Assembly: GCA_002306815.1 (NCBI GenBank)
Contig: DBTA01000037.1
Span: 172,749-192,985 of the forward strand
Origin: Dehalococcoidia bacterium UBA1328
GTDB lineage: Bacteria; Chloroflexota; Dehalococcoidia; Lucifugimonadales; Lucifugimonadaceae
Length of the DNA stretch: 20,237 bases
Reading direction: 5' to 3'
The first letter of the stretch is position 1; the number at the start of each line of letters is the position of its first letter. The position numbers were made by a program, and so were the translations under genes. Below, in pieces: positions 13,868 to 20,237 of the stretch. A model generated the notes under the pieces. The model was not told the DNA's origin and searched no databases. It was given only the letters and a program-made list of their open reading frames with translations.

Positions 13868-15949
13868 TTAAGTCTTGGCTTTGGACTTCTTCGCAGCCTT
13901 TTTCTTGGTGGGCTTACGACGGGCGCTTCGCTTTGCTTCAGCTTCTGCAGCAGCAGCAGCGGCAGCCTCAGGGTGCAGGATGGCGCACTTTTCCATTGCT
14001 GCTTTCCACGCGATCTCCCAGTTCTCTTTGACTTCACCGCTGGCTCGTTCGCCAGGTCGTTCTGAAATCGAAACTCTGCACTCCGGGAATCGACCGCACG
14101 ACAGGAATTTGCCGTACCGACCGGTACGAAAAACAAGTGGGTCTCCGCCGTCACATTTCTCATCGCTGATTTGAAGAAGGCTTTTTCGGTCGACTCGCTC
14201 AGCTTTACTTGCCGTTTCACTTACGGCCTGGTCGAACGGACCGAAGAACTCTTTCAACATTTCGACCCAGTCCTGTTCGCCTTCAGCGACCGAGTCGAGC
14301 TTCGCCTCCATGTCGGAAGTAAAACCGGTGTCCATGATGTTGGCGAAGTACGTCGTTAGGAAGTCCGAAACAGTAATTCCCATCGGAGTGGGCTTGAAGC
14401 GAGTCTTCACACGATCGACGTACTGCCTGCGTTCGATTGTGCCAACAATTGACGCATACGTGCTAGGACGCCCGATTCCCTGTTCTTCCAAAAAACGAAT
14501 CAGATTGGCTTCTGTGTAGCGAGGTGGTGGCTGCGTGAACTTCTGATCAGCATTGACCGTCTTTTTCTTGAGATCGTCGCCCCCGTTGAGCGGCGGAAGC
14601 TGGTTGCTGTCCTCGTCTTCAGCATCCTCATCTTTGGTCTCAATGTAGAGCTTTCGGTAACCGTCGAACTTGATCACCCTACCGGATGATCGCACCGTGT
14701 ATTCACTGCCGTTCGAGGCTGTCGCAGTGATGTCCACACCTGTGTTGTCGACGATCGCGTCGGACATCTGGCTGGCGACGGTCCGCTTCCAGATCATGGT
14801 GTAGAGACGAAGTTGTTCCTGTGAGAGATAAGGCGCAACACGTTCGGGTGTGTTGTCGATTGAGGTTGGTCGCACTGCCTCGTGAGCTTCCTGCGCTGAC
14901 TTGCTTCGAGTTCGGTAGTGCCTGGGACCTGTGGTGTAATCGTCGCCATATGCCCCTTTGATAAACGCCTGTGCTTCGTCGAGGGCGTTTTGGGCGAGAT
15001 TCACCGAGTCGGTACGCATGTAAGTGATCAGTCCGACAGGTTCTGCGCTTCCGAGTTCGATTCCTTCGTAAAGATCCTGGGCGATGCGCATCGTTCGTTG
15101 TGCACTGTATCGGTGCGATCGCGCGGCTTGCTGTTGCAATGTCGACGTGGTGAACGGCGGGCGAGGTCGCTGTTTGGCTTCACGTCGTGTGACTTTGGAT
15201 ACCGCGTAGTTGGCGGAATCGAGATCCTTCTTGATCGTCATCGCGGTGGTTTCGTTATCAACCATCGGCTTGCCTTTTTGGTCGGGGACAGTTGTCAGGT
15301 TCGCATTGAATGTGAACTTACGCGTACCGGACTCTGTTTCGAGATCGACCGTAATTACCCAGTATTCTTCGGGTTTGAAGGCTTCGATTTCACGTTCGCG
15401 ATCAACAATGATTCTCAGAGCAACGGACTGCACTCTGCCTGCAGAAAGACCTCGTTTTACTTTGCTCCAGAGAACGGGACTCAGCTTGTATCCAACGATT
15501 CGATCGAGGAGTCGACGCGCCTGCTGAGCGTTGACCAGCTCCATGTCGATTTCACGAGGGTGTGAGAACGCTTCTTCGACTGCGTCGTTGGTGATTTCGT
15601 GAAATACGACGCGCTTTAGGTTTGCCGACTTGGCGAGGTCGGCTGCTTCGATTAGATGCCAGGAAATCGCCTCACCTTCGCGGTCCGGGTCAGTTGCGAG
15701 GTAGACGGAGTCGGCCTGTTTTGCGGCTTTTTTGATTTCGCCAATGAGGTTTGCTCGTCCGCGAACGTTTACGTAGGTTGGCTCGAACGTCAGGTTCTCC
15801 ACATCGACTCCGAGGGAGCTTTTTGGAAGGTCTCTAACGTGACCCATAGATGCCTTAACGACGTAGTTGTCGCCAAGGAAGCGGCCTACTGTACGAGCTT
15901 TTGCGGGTGACTCTACGATTACAAGATCACGCTTTGACGATTTCGCCAA
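13868..15949 (-). CDS. topA: DNA topoisomerase I (type IA)
   Basis: A 693-residue enzyme that relaxes negative supercoils. The Toprim domain has Glu13 in VIVESPAKA and the metal-binding ATDPDREGE (Asp87, Asp89). The catalytic tyrosine is Tyr310 in GLITYMRTDS. After the core only one zinc-ribbon-like repeat is seen (about 598-624): Cys599, Cys618 and Cys624 remain, but the second Cys of the usual CxxC is Gly602, so it probably does not bind zinc normally. The C-terminus is a poly-Ala stretch (662-668) followed by a Lys-rich tail ending AAKKSKAKT, a likely DNA-binding extension. The start is TTG 15949; AGGA lies eight bases upstream and the protein begins at the conserved strand. It follows the dprA remnant, as in genomes with an intact dprA-topA pair. 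Confidence 0.96.
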   Translation of the reverse strand: MAKSSKRDLVIVESPAKARTVGRFLGDNYVVKASMGHVRDLPKSSLGVDVENLTFEPTYVNVRGRANLIGEIKKAAKQADSVYLATDPDREGEAISWHLIEAADLAKSANLKRVVFHEITNDAVEEAFSHPREIDMELVNAQQARRLLDRIVGYKLSPVLWSKVKRGLSAGRVQSVALRIIVDREREIEAFKPEEYWVITVDLETESGTRKFTFNANLTTVPDQKGKPMVDNETTAMTIKKDLDSANYAVSKVTRREAKQRPRPPFTTSTLQQQAARSHRYSAQRTMRIAQDLYEGIELGSAEPVGLITYMRTDSVNLAQNALDEAQAFIKGAYGDDYTTGPRHYRTRSKSAQEAHEAVRPTSIDNTPERVAPYLSQEQLRLYTMIWKRTVASQMSDAIVDNTGVDITATASNGSEYTVRSSGRVIKFDGYRKLYIETKDEDAEDEDSNQLPPLNGGDDLKKKTVNADQKFTQPPPRYTEANLIRFLEEQGIGRPSTYASIVGTIERRQYVDRVKTRFKPTPMGITVSDFLTTYFANIMDTGFTSDMEAKLDSVAEGEQDWVEMLKEFFGPFDQAVSETASKAERVDRKSLLQISDEKCDGGDPLVFRTGRYGKFLSCGRFPECRVSISERPGERASGEVKENWEIAWKAAMEKCAILHPEAAAAAAAEAEAKRSARRKPTKKKAAKKSKAKT

Positions 15950-15967
15950 CTGTATTTTCCTTCAGAG

Positions 15968-16000
15968 CGGTGATCTGCGGTTTTTAGTAAGAGATCACCG
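15968..16000. repeat. Nine-pair hairpin spanning the dprA-remnant stop and topA leader
   Basis: CGGTGATCT (15968-15976) and AGATCACCG (15992-16000) are perfectly complementary with a 15-base loop that holds the remnant's TAA stop. It ends about 12 bases ahead of the topA ribosome-binding sequence on the minus strand. There is no downstream T-run, so a role in topA translation or mRNA processing is as plausible as termination. Confidence 0.5.
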
Positions 16001-16361
16001 GACGTTCTTTATCAGCAATGAATTGCATCGAACCGACCTGACGGGCATTACCCTTCAGTTCCAACATGATGAGAACCGAGCTAACCGCCGAGGCGGATTC
16101 ACCAAGCGTTCTTGTAATGTCGTCGACATGAACCGAGCCATCCGATTTTTCGAGCAGGTCGATTACACGATGTTCGATACTTAATACATTGTTCTCACGC
16201 GCGAGGTTGTCAAGCGCGTTTTCGCTAAACCCTGCTGAATTCTGCACGGATGATTGATCGATTGTGGGAGGATCAACGTTTTGGTTGAGTCGAGACTCGA
16301 TGTTCAGGTCTTCCAGAATTTCGTCAGCGCAGGTCGTGAGTTTTGGATTAGCCAGTTGAGA
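15984..16361 (-). pseudogene. dprA: dprA remnant: C-terminal winged-helix domain only
   Basis: The minus-strand frame from the tRNA-Ser CCA end to TAA 15984-15986 encodes the end of DprA/Smf, the RecA loader of natural transformation. KLTTCADEILEDLNI matches the stretch that follows the Rossmann-fold motif in DprA (typically GAKLVTSAEDILEEL), and LSIEHRVIDLLEKSDG to MLELKGNARQVGSMQF is the DprA winged helix. The large Rossmann domain, about 250-300 residues, is missing: upstream sequence is the tRNA, not dprA. The frame has no internal stop over about 125 codons. It stays open back through the tRNA to an ATG at 16445, but that part is tRNA read as protein. No good start or Shine-Dalgarno precedes the domain; an internal GTG exists. 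It may be a recent truncation or a retained stand-alone winged helix. The position next to topA is the normal dprA place. Confidence 0.75.
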
Positions 16362-16451
16362 TGGCGGAGAGGACAGGATTCGAACCTGCGGTGAATTTGC
16401 ACCCACACACGCTTTCCAGGCGTGCCCATTAAACCGCTCTGGCACCTCTCC
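16362..16451 (-). tRNA. tRNA-Ser (anticodon GGA)
   Basis: Read on the minus strand from 16451: acceptor arms GGAGAGG and CCTCTCC (16366-16372), discriminator G (16365), encoded CCA (16362-16364). The anticodon arm is CACGC-CTGGAAA-GCGTG, with GGA at 16417-16415 reading UCC/UCU codons. A long variable arm, as expected for serine, precedes the T loop GGTTCGAATCC. Mature length is 87 plus CCA. Confidence 0.96.
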
Positions 16452-16516
16452 GCGGTCGCAACTACAGCTAGTGCGCTTCGTCGATTTAAGCCGATAAAGT
16501 ACAGACGAAGTTTATG

Positions 16517-16606
16517 TGGCGGAGAGAGCGGGATTCGAACCCGCGATATGCGGATGCATATACCGGTTTTCGAGACCGGCGCCTTCAGCCACTCAGCCAT
16601 CTCTCC
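16517..16606 (-). tRNA. tRNA-Ser (anticodon CGA)
   Basis: Read on the minus strand from 16606: acceptor GGAGAGA, anticodon arm CCGGT-CTCGAAA-ACCGG with CGA at 16572-16570 (reads UCG), a long variable arm, T loop GGTTCGAATCC, 3' acceptor strand TCTCTCC (16521-16527), discriminator G and encoded CCA (16517-16519). It lies 65 bases upstream of the other serine tRNA and is probably cotranscribed with it. Confidence 0.96.
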
Positions 16607-16616
16607 GAACTCGTCA

Positions 16617-16648
16617 ACTATAACAACCGTTCAAGCGGTTTCGGTTGT
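16617..16648 (-). promoter_or_regulatory. Probable promoter region of the serine tRNA genes
   Basis: On the minus strand a -10-like TATAGT (16622-16617) ends ten bases before the tRNA 5' end; no good -35 is seen. An inverted repeat ACAACCG (16623-16629) / CGGTTGT (16642-16648) directly abuts it and could be an operator or hairpin. Confidence 0.35.
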
Positions 16649-16711
16649 CGATTTTCAGAAATGTTTCGGTGATTCGATTCACGTTCTGATATTTAGGTGT
16701 GGTGAGAATTA

Positions 16712-16741
16712 TTGACTGAAGAGTTTGCAAATACCTAGCAT
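16712..16741 (+). promoter_or_regulatory. Candidate promoter for glmU
   Basis: TTGACT (16712-16717, five of six consensus bases), 18-base spacer, TAGCAT (16736-16741, four of six). It would start RNA near 16749, leaving a leader of about 87 bases. It lies in the 230-base gap between the tRNA genes and glmU, which contains no other gene. Confidence 0.4.
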
Positions 16742-16835
16742 TGAATCGATAGACGCTCCGCCTTCGATACAAGTTTCAACGCATTATCACCGCGTCTCAC
16801 CGGGTACGTTGAACTGAACAGGTACTGAATATTTA

Positions 16836-18179
16836 ATGACTACTGCCGGAATTATCCTCGCCGCCGGGAAAGGCATGAGGATGAAATCAAACGTAGCGAA
16901 ACCCCTCCACAAGGTGTGCGGGATGACGCTGGTTGGTCATACTGTGCGCATCATGCGCATGGCGGGAATTGACGAGATAAATGTCGTGGTATCTACTGAT
17001 CTCGCGGAATCTTCTGAATTGAACGAAGCATTGCCGACTGATGTGCAGGTAGCCATTCAAACGGAACAACTTGGTACAGCTGACGCGATGATCTCAGCGA
17101 AATCATCTGTTCTCGGACACGATTCAATAGTCGTTGCTCCCGCAGACATGGTGTTGGTGACTGCGGATACCGTTCGAGAAATGGTTGAACTTCACTCAAA
17201 TTCCGGAGCGTTCGCGACTGTTTTGGGAGCCAAAGTTGATGACCCAGCGGGGCTCGGTCGGATAAAGATCGATCGAGACGGTTCTACGGAACGAATCGTT
17301 GAAGAGCATGAGTGCGACGATGATCTGCTCGCCAGTAAACTGATCAATACGGCTTGGTATTGCTTCTCAAACGACTGGGTATGGAGCGCCCTCGATTCAA
17401 TCGAACCAGCAACTGAAACGGCCGAAGTTTATTTACCAAGAGTTGTCGAGAGCGCTCATCAGGTCGGGCGTTCGCAAGCGGTAGTGTCACAAAACAAAGA
17501 AACCGGCATGGGCGTGAATGATCGCGTTCAGCTCGCAAATGTGGAATCTGTCCTTAAGCAAAGAATTAACGATTTGCACATGACGAACGGCGTGAGCTTG
17601 CAGGATCCAGCGAGCACCTACATTGATGTAGATGTCGAAATTGGCTATGACACTTCTATAGCTGCTGGTTCGCACATAGAAATTGGAACGAGAATCGGGC
17701 GTGGTGTTGAGATTGGTCCAGGTACCCGAATCACAGCGAGCGAAATTGGTGATGGAGCGGTTGTAGACGGAGCACGAGTACAAGACTCTGTGGTTGGAGC
17801 CGGTGCGTTCGTCGGGTCAAACGCTTTGTTACGCGGCGGTGCAGATATTCGAAACGGTGCGAAAGTGGGAAATCTCTCTGAGATCAAAAACTCGGTTATA
17901 GGAACTGGAAGTATCGTTTCGCACTTCAGCTACATTGGTGATGCTACGGTGGGTAAGAACGTGAATATTGGAGCCGGTACAGTCACCTGTAATTACGACG
18001 GAAGAGATAAACACCCTACGGTCATTGAAGATGATGCTCTGATTGGATCGAGCACCATGCTGGTCGCACCAGTGAAGATTGGCAAGGCAGCAAAAACTGG
18101 CGCTGGATCAGTTGTTCGTACTGATGTCGTGGCAGGTGACACAGTAGCCGGAGTCCCCGCGAAATCTATAAAATCTTAG
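16836..18179 (+). CDS. glmU: Bifunctional GlmU (GlcN-1-P acetyltransferase / GlcNAc-1-P uridylyltransferase)
   Basis: A 447-residue enzyme making UDP-GlcNAc, the precursor of peptidoglycan and other glycans. The N-terminal pyrophosphorylase domain has LAAGKGMRM (8-16), QLGTADAM (78-85) and the metal Asp104, in a context PADMVL where most family members read GDxPL. The left-handed beta-helix from about 260 carries the acetyltransferase site; Arg333, Lys351, His363, Tyr366, Asn377 and Lys392 coincide in number and context with the E. coli residues (for example HFSYIGDA and NIGAGTVTCNYDG). Both halves therefore look active. The C-terminal tail is short, ending VAGVPAKSIKS. ATG 16836 has only a weak AGG upstream. 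It is followed by a possible small ORF and the CBS-domain gene. Confidence 0.95.
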   Translation: MTTAGIILAAGKGMRMKSNVAKPLHKVCGMTLVGHTVRIMRMAGIDEINVVVSTDLAESSELNEALPTDVQVAIQTEQLGTADAMISAKSSVLGHDSIVVAPADMVLVTADTVREMVELHSNSGAFATVLGAKVDDPAGLGRIKIDRDGSTERIVEEHECDDDLLASKLINTAWYCFSNDWVWSALDSIEPATETAEVYLPRVVESAHQVGRSQAVVSQNKETGMGVNDRVQLANVESVLKQRINDLHMTNGVSLQDPASTYIDVDVEIGYDTSIAAGSHIEIGTRIGRGVEIGPGTRITASEIGDGAVVDGARVQDSVVGAGAFVGSNALLRGGADIRNGAKVGNLSEIKNSVIGTGSIVSHFSYIGDATVGKNVNIGAGTVTCNYDGRDKHPTVIEDDALIGSSTMLVAPVKIGKAAKTGAGSVVRTDVVAGDTVAGVPAKSIKS

Positions 18180-18233
18180 TTACAGTGGAGAATCTCGAGC
18201 CTGAATTTGCCGAGGCGGAAACTAAAAGGAACA

Positions 18234-18317
18234 ATGATAAATACAGAAGACCCCGATAGTACGGGGCAACCTCCAGATACGAACCGGCAGATGTATGAAC
18301 GAGGGGTGCGATCGTAA
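18234..18317 (+). CDS. Possible 27-aa leader ORF coupled to the CBS-domain gene
   Basis: ATG 18234 is preceded by AAGGA with a good spacer, and the frame ends at TAA 18315-18317, sharing one base with the next gene's ATG (TAATG). The peptide is hydrophilic, without a recognisable domain, and contains PDSTGQPPDT. A GC hairpin CCCCG (18251-18255) / CGGGG (18262-18266) lies inside it. Overlapping stop and start suggest translational coupling, but the short length leaves chance possible. The downstream gene also has its own GAGGGG at 18301-18306. Confidence 0.35.
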   Translation: MINTEDPDSTGQPPDTNRQMYERGVRS

Positions 18318-19618
18318 TGACGCCCGAACTGACCTCTCTGCTGGCACTAATTGTCTCTGGAAGCATCTTCTTCCTGACCGCGTTGGCGATATCTTCGCTT
18401 GGAACGCGGATTAACCCTCTTCCAACCGCTGCCCGAAATTCGCAATCAACTAACGGAAATGGAAACGGGGATGAAGAGCACGATCATGATCACGGATTCA
18501 CCGGGCGACTCAGCGCAGAAGCCAGCCTCATTGGTAGAAGCCTTCAGGCTGCGGCGCTAATGACCTCCGCACTCGCTGTTCTCGCTTTCTTCGATTCTGA
18601 AACTAACGGTGATCGATCGAGTTCTGCTGTGGTTCTCAGTGGTGTTGTTACCGCTGGGGGGGCGATTGTCGTCCAGCTTTTGGCATCGGTTATTTCCGGC
18701 TATCAGCGCAATCTGGCTCGGACTATCAGCCGACCAACTGGAGCAGTACTGCGTATAACGAGTCTCGTTCCCGGTATTTCACACGTCGTCGATTTCACTT
18801 TGTCTCGTGGACGCGGCGAGGAAGCAGTTGGAGAGGAAGTTTCCGCTACGCTTCAAGAAAGTCTCGATTTTCTCGAAGAATCGGTAATTCCAGCTGACCA
18901 AAATGAGTTGCGGATGATCCGCGGTATTCTTCGCATGGATACCGTGAAAGTTCGAGAGATCATGGTTCCTCGTGTCGACATCAACGCTGCCGCGGCGAGT
19001 TCAACTATTGGGGAAGTTGCCGACCTTATGTCGGTGGGTGGGCACAGCAAAGTGCCTATTTACAACGAGGCTATCGATTCAATAGCTGGTGTTGTTTACG
19101 CAAGAGACGTACTCACAGCGCTAGACAACGGCGAGAATCCTAACGAGCAGGTTGAGTTCCTTGCGAGGCGTGCGCTGCACGTCCCGGAGTCACAGAGCTT
19201 GGAGATACTGCTCAGGCAGCTGCAGGAACACCGCACCGGAGTCGCTGTGGTTGTAGACGAGTACGGTGGTGTTTCCGGTCTTGTGACAGTGACTGACTTG
19301 ATCGAGGAGATCGTAGGAGAACTCATTGACGAGTTCGACGTTGAAGGCCCAGAGGTTGAGGCTGCGGATTCGAAGGAAATGTTCGCTGATGCCGGTGCAT
19401 CTATCGACGTTATGAACCAGACACTTGGCACCGCGATCATTGCCAATGGATTCGATACCGTTGGCGGTCTTGTTTACAAGGAACTTGGAAAGATGCCGTC
19501 ACCTGGAGACAAAGTTTCTGTCGAAGGTGTAGAGGTTACAGTTCAGTCAGTGATCGGCCGTCGGATTCGACGCGTCAAGATCGAACGTGTCGAAGAGACG
19601 GTGGTAGCCGAGGAATAG
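18317..19618 (+). CDS. CorC/HlyC-family CBS-domain membrane protein
   Basis: A 433-residue protein of the HlyC/CorC (CNNM/CorB-like) group, whose members are implicated in Mg2+ or other cation efflux. The N-terminal 165 residues have hydrophobic spans at about 7-28, 76-92 and 104-127, in a form I cannot match well to a standard DUF21 domain. A cytosolic-looking loop between the first two holds Asn/Gly-rich sequence and an acidic His-rich patch EEHDHDHG (53-60), possibly metal-binding. A CBS pair follows (about 212-335), with IMVPRVDI, SKVPIYNEAIDSIAGVVYARD and VVVDEYGGVSGLVTVTDLIEEIVGE. The C-terminal CorC_HlyC domain spans about 350-428. GAGGGG ten bases upstream supports ATG 18317. It is separated from glmU by 137 bases and may be cotranscribed. 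Confidence 0.88.
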   Translation: MTPELTSLLALIVSGSIFFLTALAISSLGTRINPLPTAARNSQSTNGNGNGDEEHDHDHGFTGRLSAEASLIGRSLQAAALMTSALAVLAFFDSETNGDRSSSAVVLSGVVTAGGAIVVQLLASVISGYQRNLARTISRPTGAVLRITSLVPGISHVVDFTLSRGRGEEAVGEEVSATLQESLDFLEESVIPADQNELRMIRGILRMDTVKVREIMVPRVDINAAAASSTIGEVADLMSVGGHSKVPIYNEAIDSIAGVVYARDVLTALDNGENPNEQVEFLARRALHVPESQSLEILLRQLQEHRTGVAVVVDEYGGVSGLVTVTDLIEEIVGELIDEFDVEGPEVEAADSKEMFADAGASIDVMNQTLGTAIIANGFDTVGGLVYKELGKMPSPGDKVSVEGVEVTVQSVIGRRIRRVKIERVEETVVAEE

Positions 19619-19640
19619 GGCTTCTCCTGAACTTAATGTT

Positions 19641-20117
19641 TTAGTGGGTGAGTTGAGGGCGTTTCGCTAGTCGATATATAACCACCGGAACGCCTTCTAC
19701 TCCCATGGGGATTTCCTCGTGCGGTTCCCACCCATATCGCTCGTAAAAGCGACGAGCACCGGCGTTTCCGGCAATGACACCCAATTGAACCACGGCGAAG
19801 CCCTGAGTAGCGATGAACGCCAGTGCGTCGTGCATTAGGACTGAACCGATACCCGAGTCGTTCCAGTCAGGATCGACGTGCATGCCGGCAAGCATGGCAT
19901 CGAAATGATCGTCATCGATCGGTGTGACTCGAACGGTTCCGACGATTTGATCGTTGATTTCTCCTATGTAAGTCGCCGAAGCGGGGTGAGCGTTGGACAG
20001 GTTGTCCATTGTCTTCGACTCATATTCGTTCAGTTCACGGCTCGCCACCCATGTATTAGAAGCGAAGGCCGGGAACGATATGGTGTGACTGCGATATATA
20101 AGCCGACCGATTTCCAA
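19641..20117 (-). CDS. GNAT-family N-acetyltransferase (start uncertain, may extend to about 20147)
   Basis: A GNAT-fold protein of 158 residues from TTG 20117. The acetyl-CoA motif A is clear: GMHVDPDWNDSGIGSVLMHDAL, followed by the C-terminal half VQLGVIAGNAGARRFYERYGWEP. Substrate cannot be predicted. The same frame continues upstream of the TTG to a TAA at about 20172-20174 and encodes VIIPKATTGDA before LEIGRLIY, which is the usual first strand and helix of the GNAT fold. No ATG, GTG or other TTG occurs there, so translation may begin at an AUU (20147) or another rare start, or the protein may lack this strand. It is convergent with the CBS-domain gene, with 22 bases between the stops. 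Confidence 0.82.
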   Translation of the reverse strand: MEIGRLIYRSHTISFPAFASNTWVASRELNEYESKTMDNLSNAHPASATYIGEINDQIVGTVRVTPIDDDHFDAMLAGMHVDPDWNDSGIGSVLMHDALAFIATQGFAVVQLGVIAGNAGARRFYERYGWEPHEEIPMGVEGVPVVIYRLAKRPQLTH

Positions 20118-20237
20118 GGCGTCACCGGTGGTTGCCTTAGGGATAATGACTTCTCGTGATACGTCGGATATTTAGTGCGGGAGGCCTGTTTAGTTTTGAG
20201 ACTGGAGTTGTTGCAGATTAAACAGAAACGCCCCGGT

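Noticed and set aside
14918..15565. 215-codon plus-strand frame opposite topA
   Set aside because: Antisense shadow of the conserved topoisomerase core; no family resemblance.
16362..16445. N-terminal extension of the dprA remnant starting MPERFNGHAWK
   Set aside because: This part is the tRNA-Ser(GGA) sequence in translation, so it is not counted as DprA protein.
16304..16600. 98-codon minus-strand frame beginning MAEWLKAPVSKTG
   Set aside because: It is the two serine tRNA genes read as protein, a common false gene call.

Overview
The window reads as an ordinary chromosomal housekeeping region, with a few odd genes, from a moderate-GC bacterium. The trigger factor-clpP-clpX block, a long xseB-xseA-efp-pepP-aroQ-xer-topA-dprA block and the protein styles suggest a Chloroflexota lineage, possibly the marine SAR202/Dehalococcoidia group. 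That placement is inference; no rRNA or marker comparison was possible here. TTG starts are common: tig, aroQ, pepP and topA all appear to use TTG, most of them behind a Shine-Dalgarno sequence. aspS and purN use GTG.

Layout. (1) Bases 1-351, minus: the 5' 117 codons of an A-type Fe-S carrier (HesB/IscA/ErpA-like) whose first conserved Cys is replaced by His and whose tail is Cys/Gly-rich; it runs off the left edge. (2) 660-7536, plus: an Lrp/AsnC regulator, the biotin transporter subunit BioY behind a structured leader, aspartyl-tRNA synthetase (residues His31 and Gly83 point to a non-discriminating enzyme), then trigger factor with a histone H1-like tail, ClpP and ClpX, closed by a strong bidirectional terminator. 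(3) 7537-7927: an intergenic region with a candidate promoter and a 39-codon single-membrane-span small protein not listed by simple ORF calling. (4) 7928-16606, minus: a co-directional series read from right to left: two tRNA-Ser genes (CGA, GGA), a beheaded dprA (only the C-terminal winged helix left, abutting the tRNA CCA end), topA, a XerC/D recombinase, aroQ, pepP, efp, xseA, xseB and a PurN-like formyltransferase. (5) 16836-19618, plus: glmU, a possible 27-codon coupled leader ORF, and a CorC/HlyC-type CBS-domain membrane protein. (6) 19641-20117, minus: a GNAT acetyltransferase whose conventional start omits the first strand of the fold.

How the genes fit together. Tig, ClpP and ClpX cover nascent-chain folding and ATP-dependent proteolysis. 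AspRS, EF-P, PepP and the serine tRNAs serve translation and peptide turnover. TopA, the Xer recombinase, ExoVII and the DprA remnant belong to DNA maintenance. AroQ, GlmU, BioY and PurN are biosynthetic. No CRISPR array, prophage, insertion sequence or rRNA gene is visible. The most interesting signals are the tRNA-dprA junction, the overlooked membrane microprotein, the altered Fe-S carrier and the unusual residues in AroQ, TopA and EF-P.
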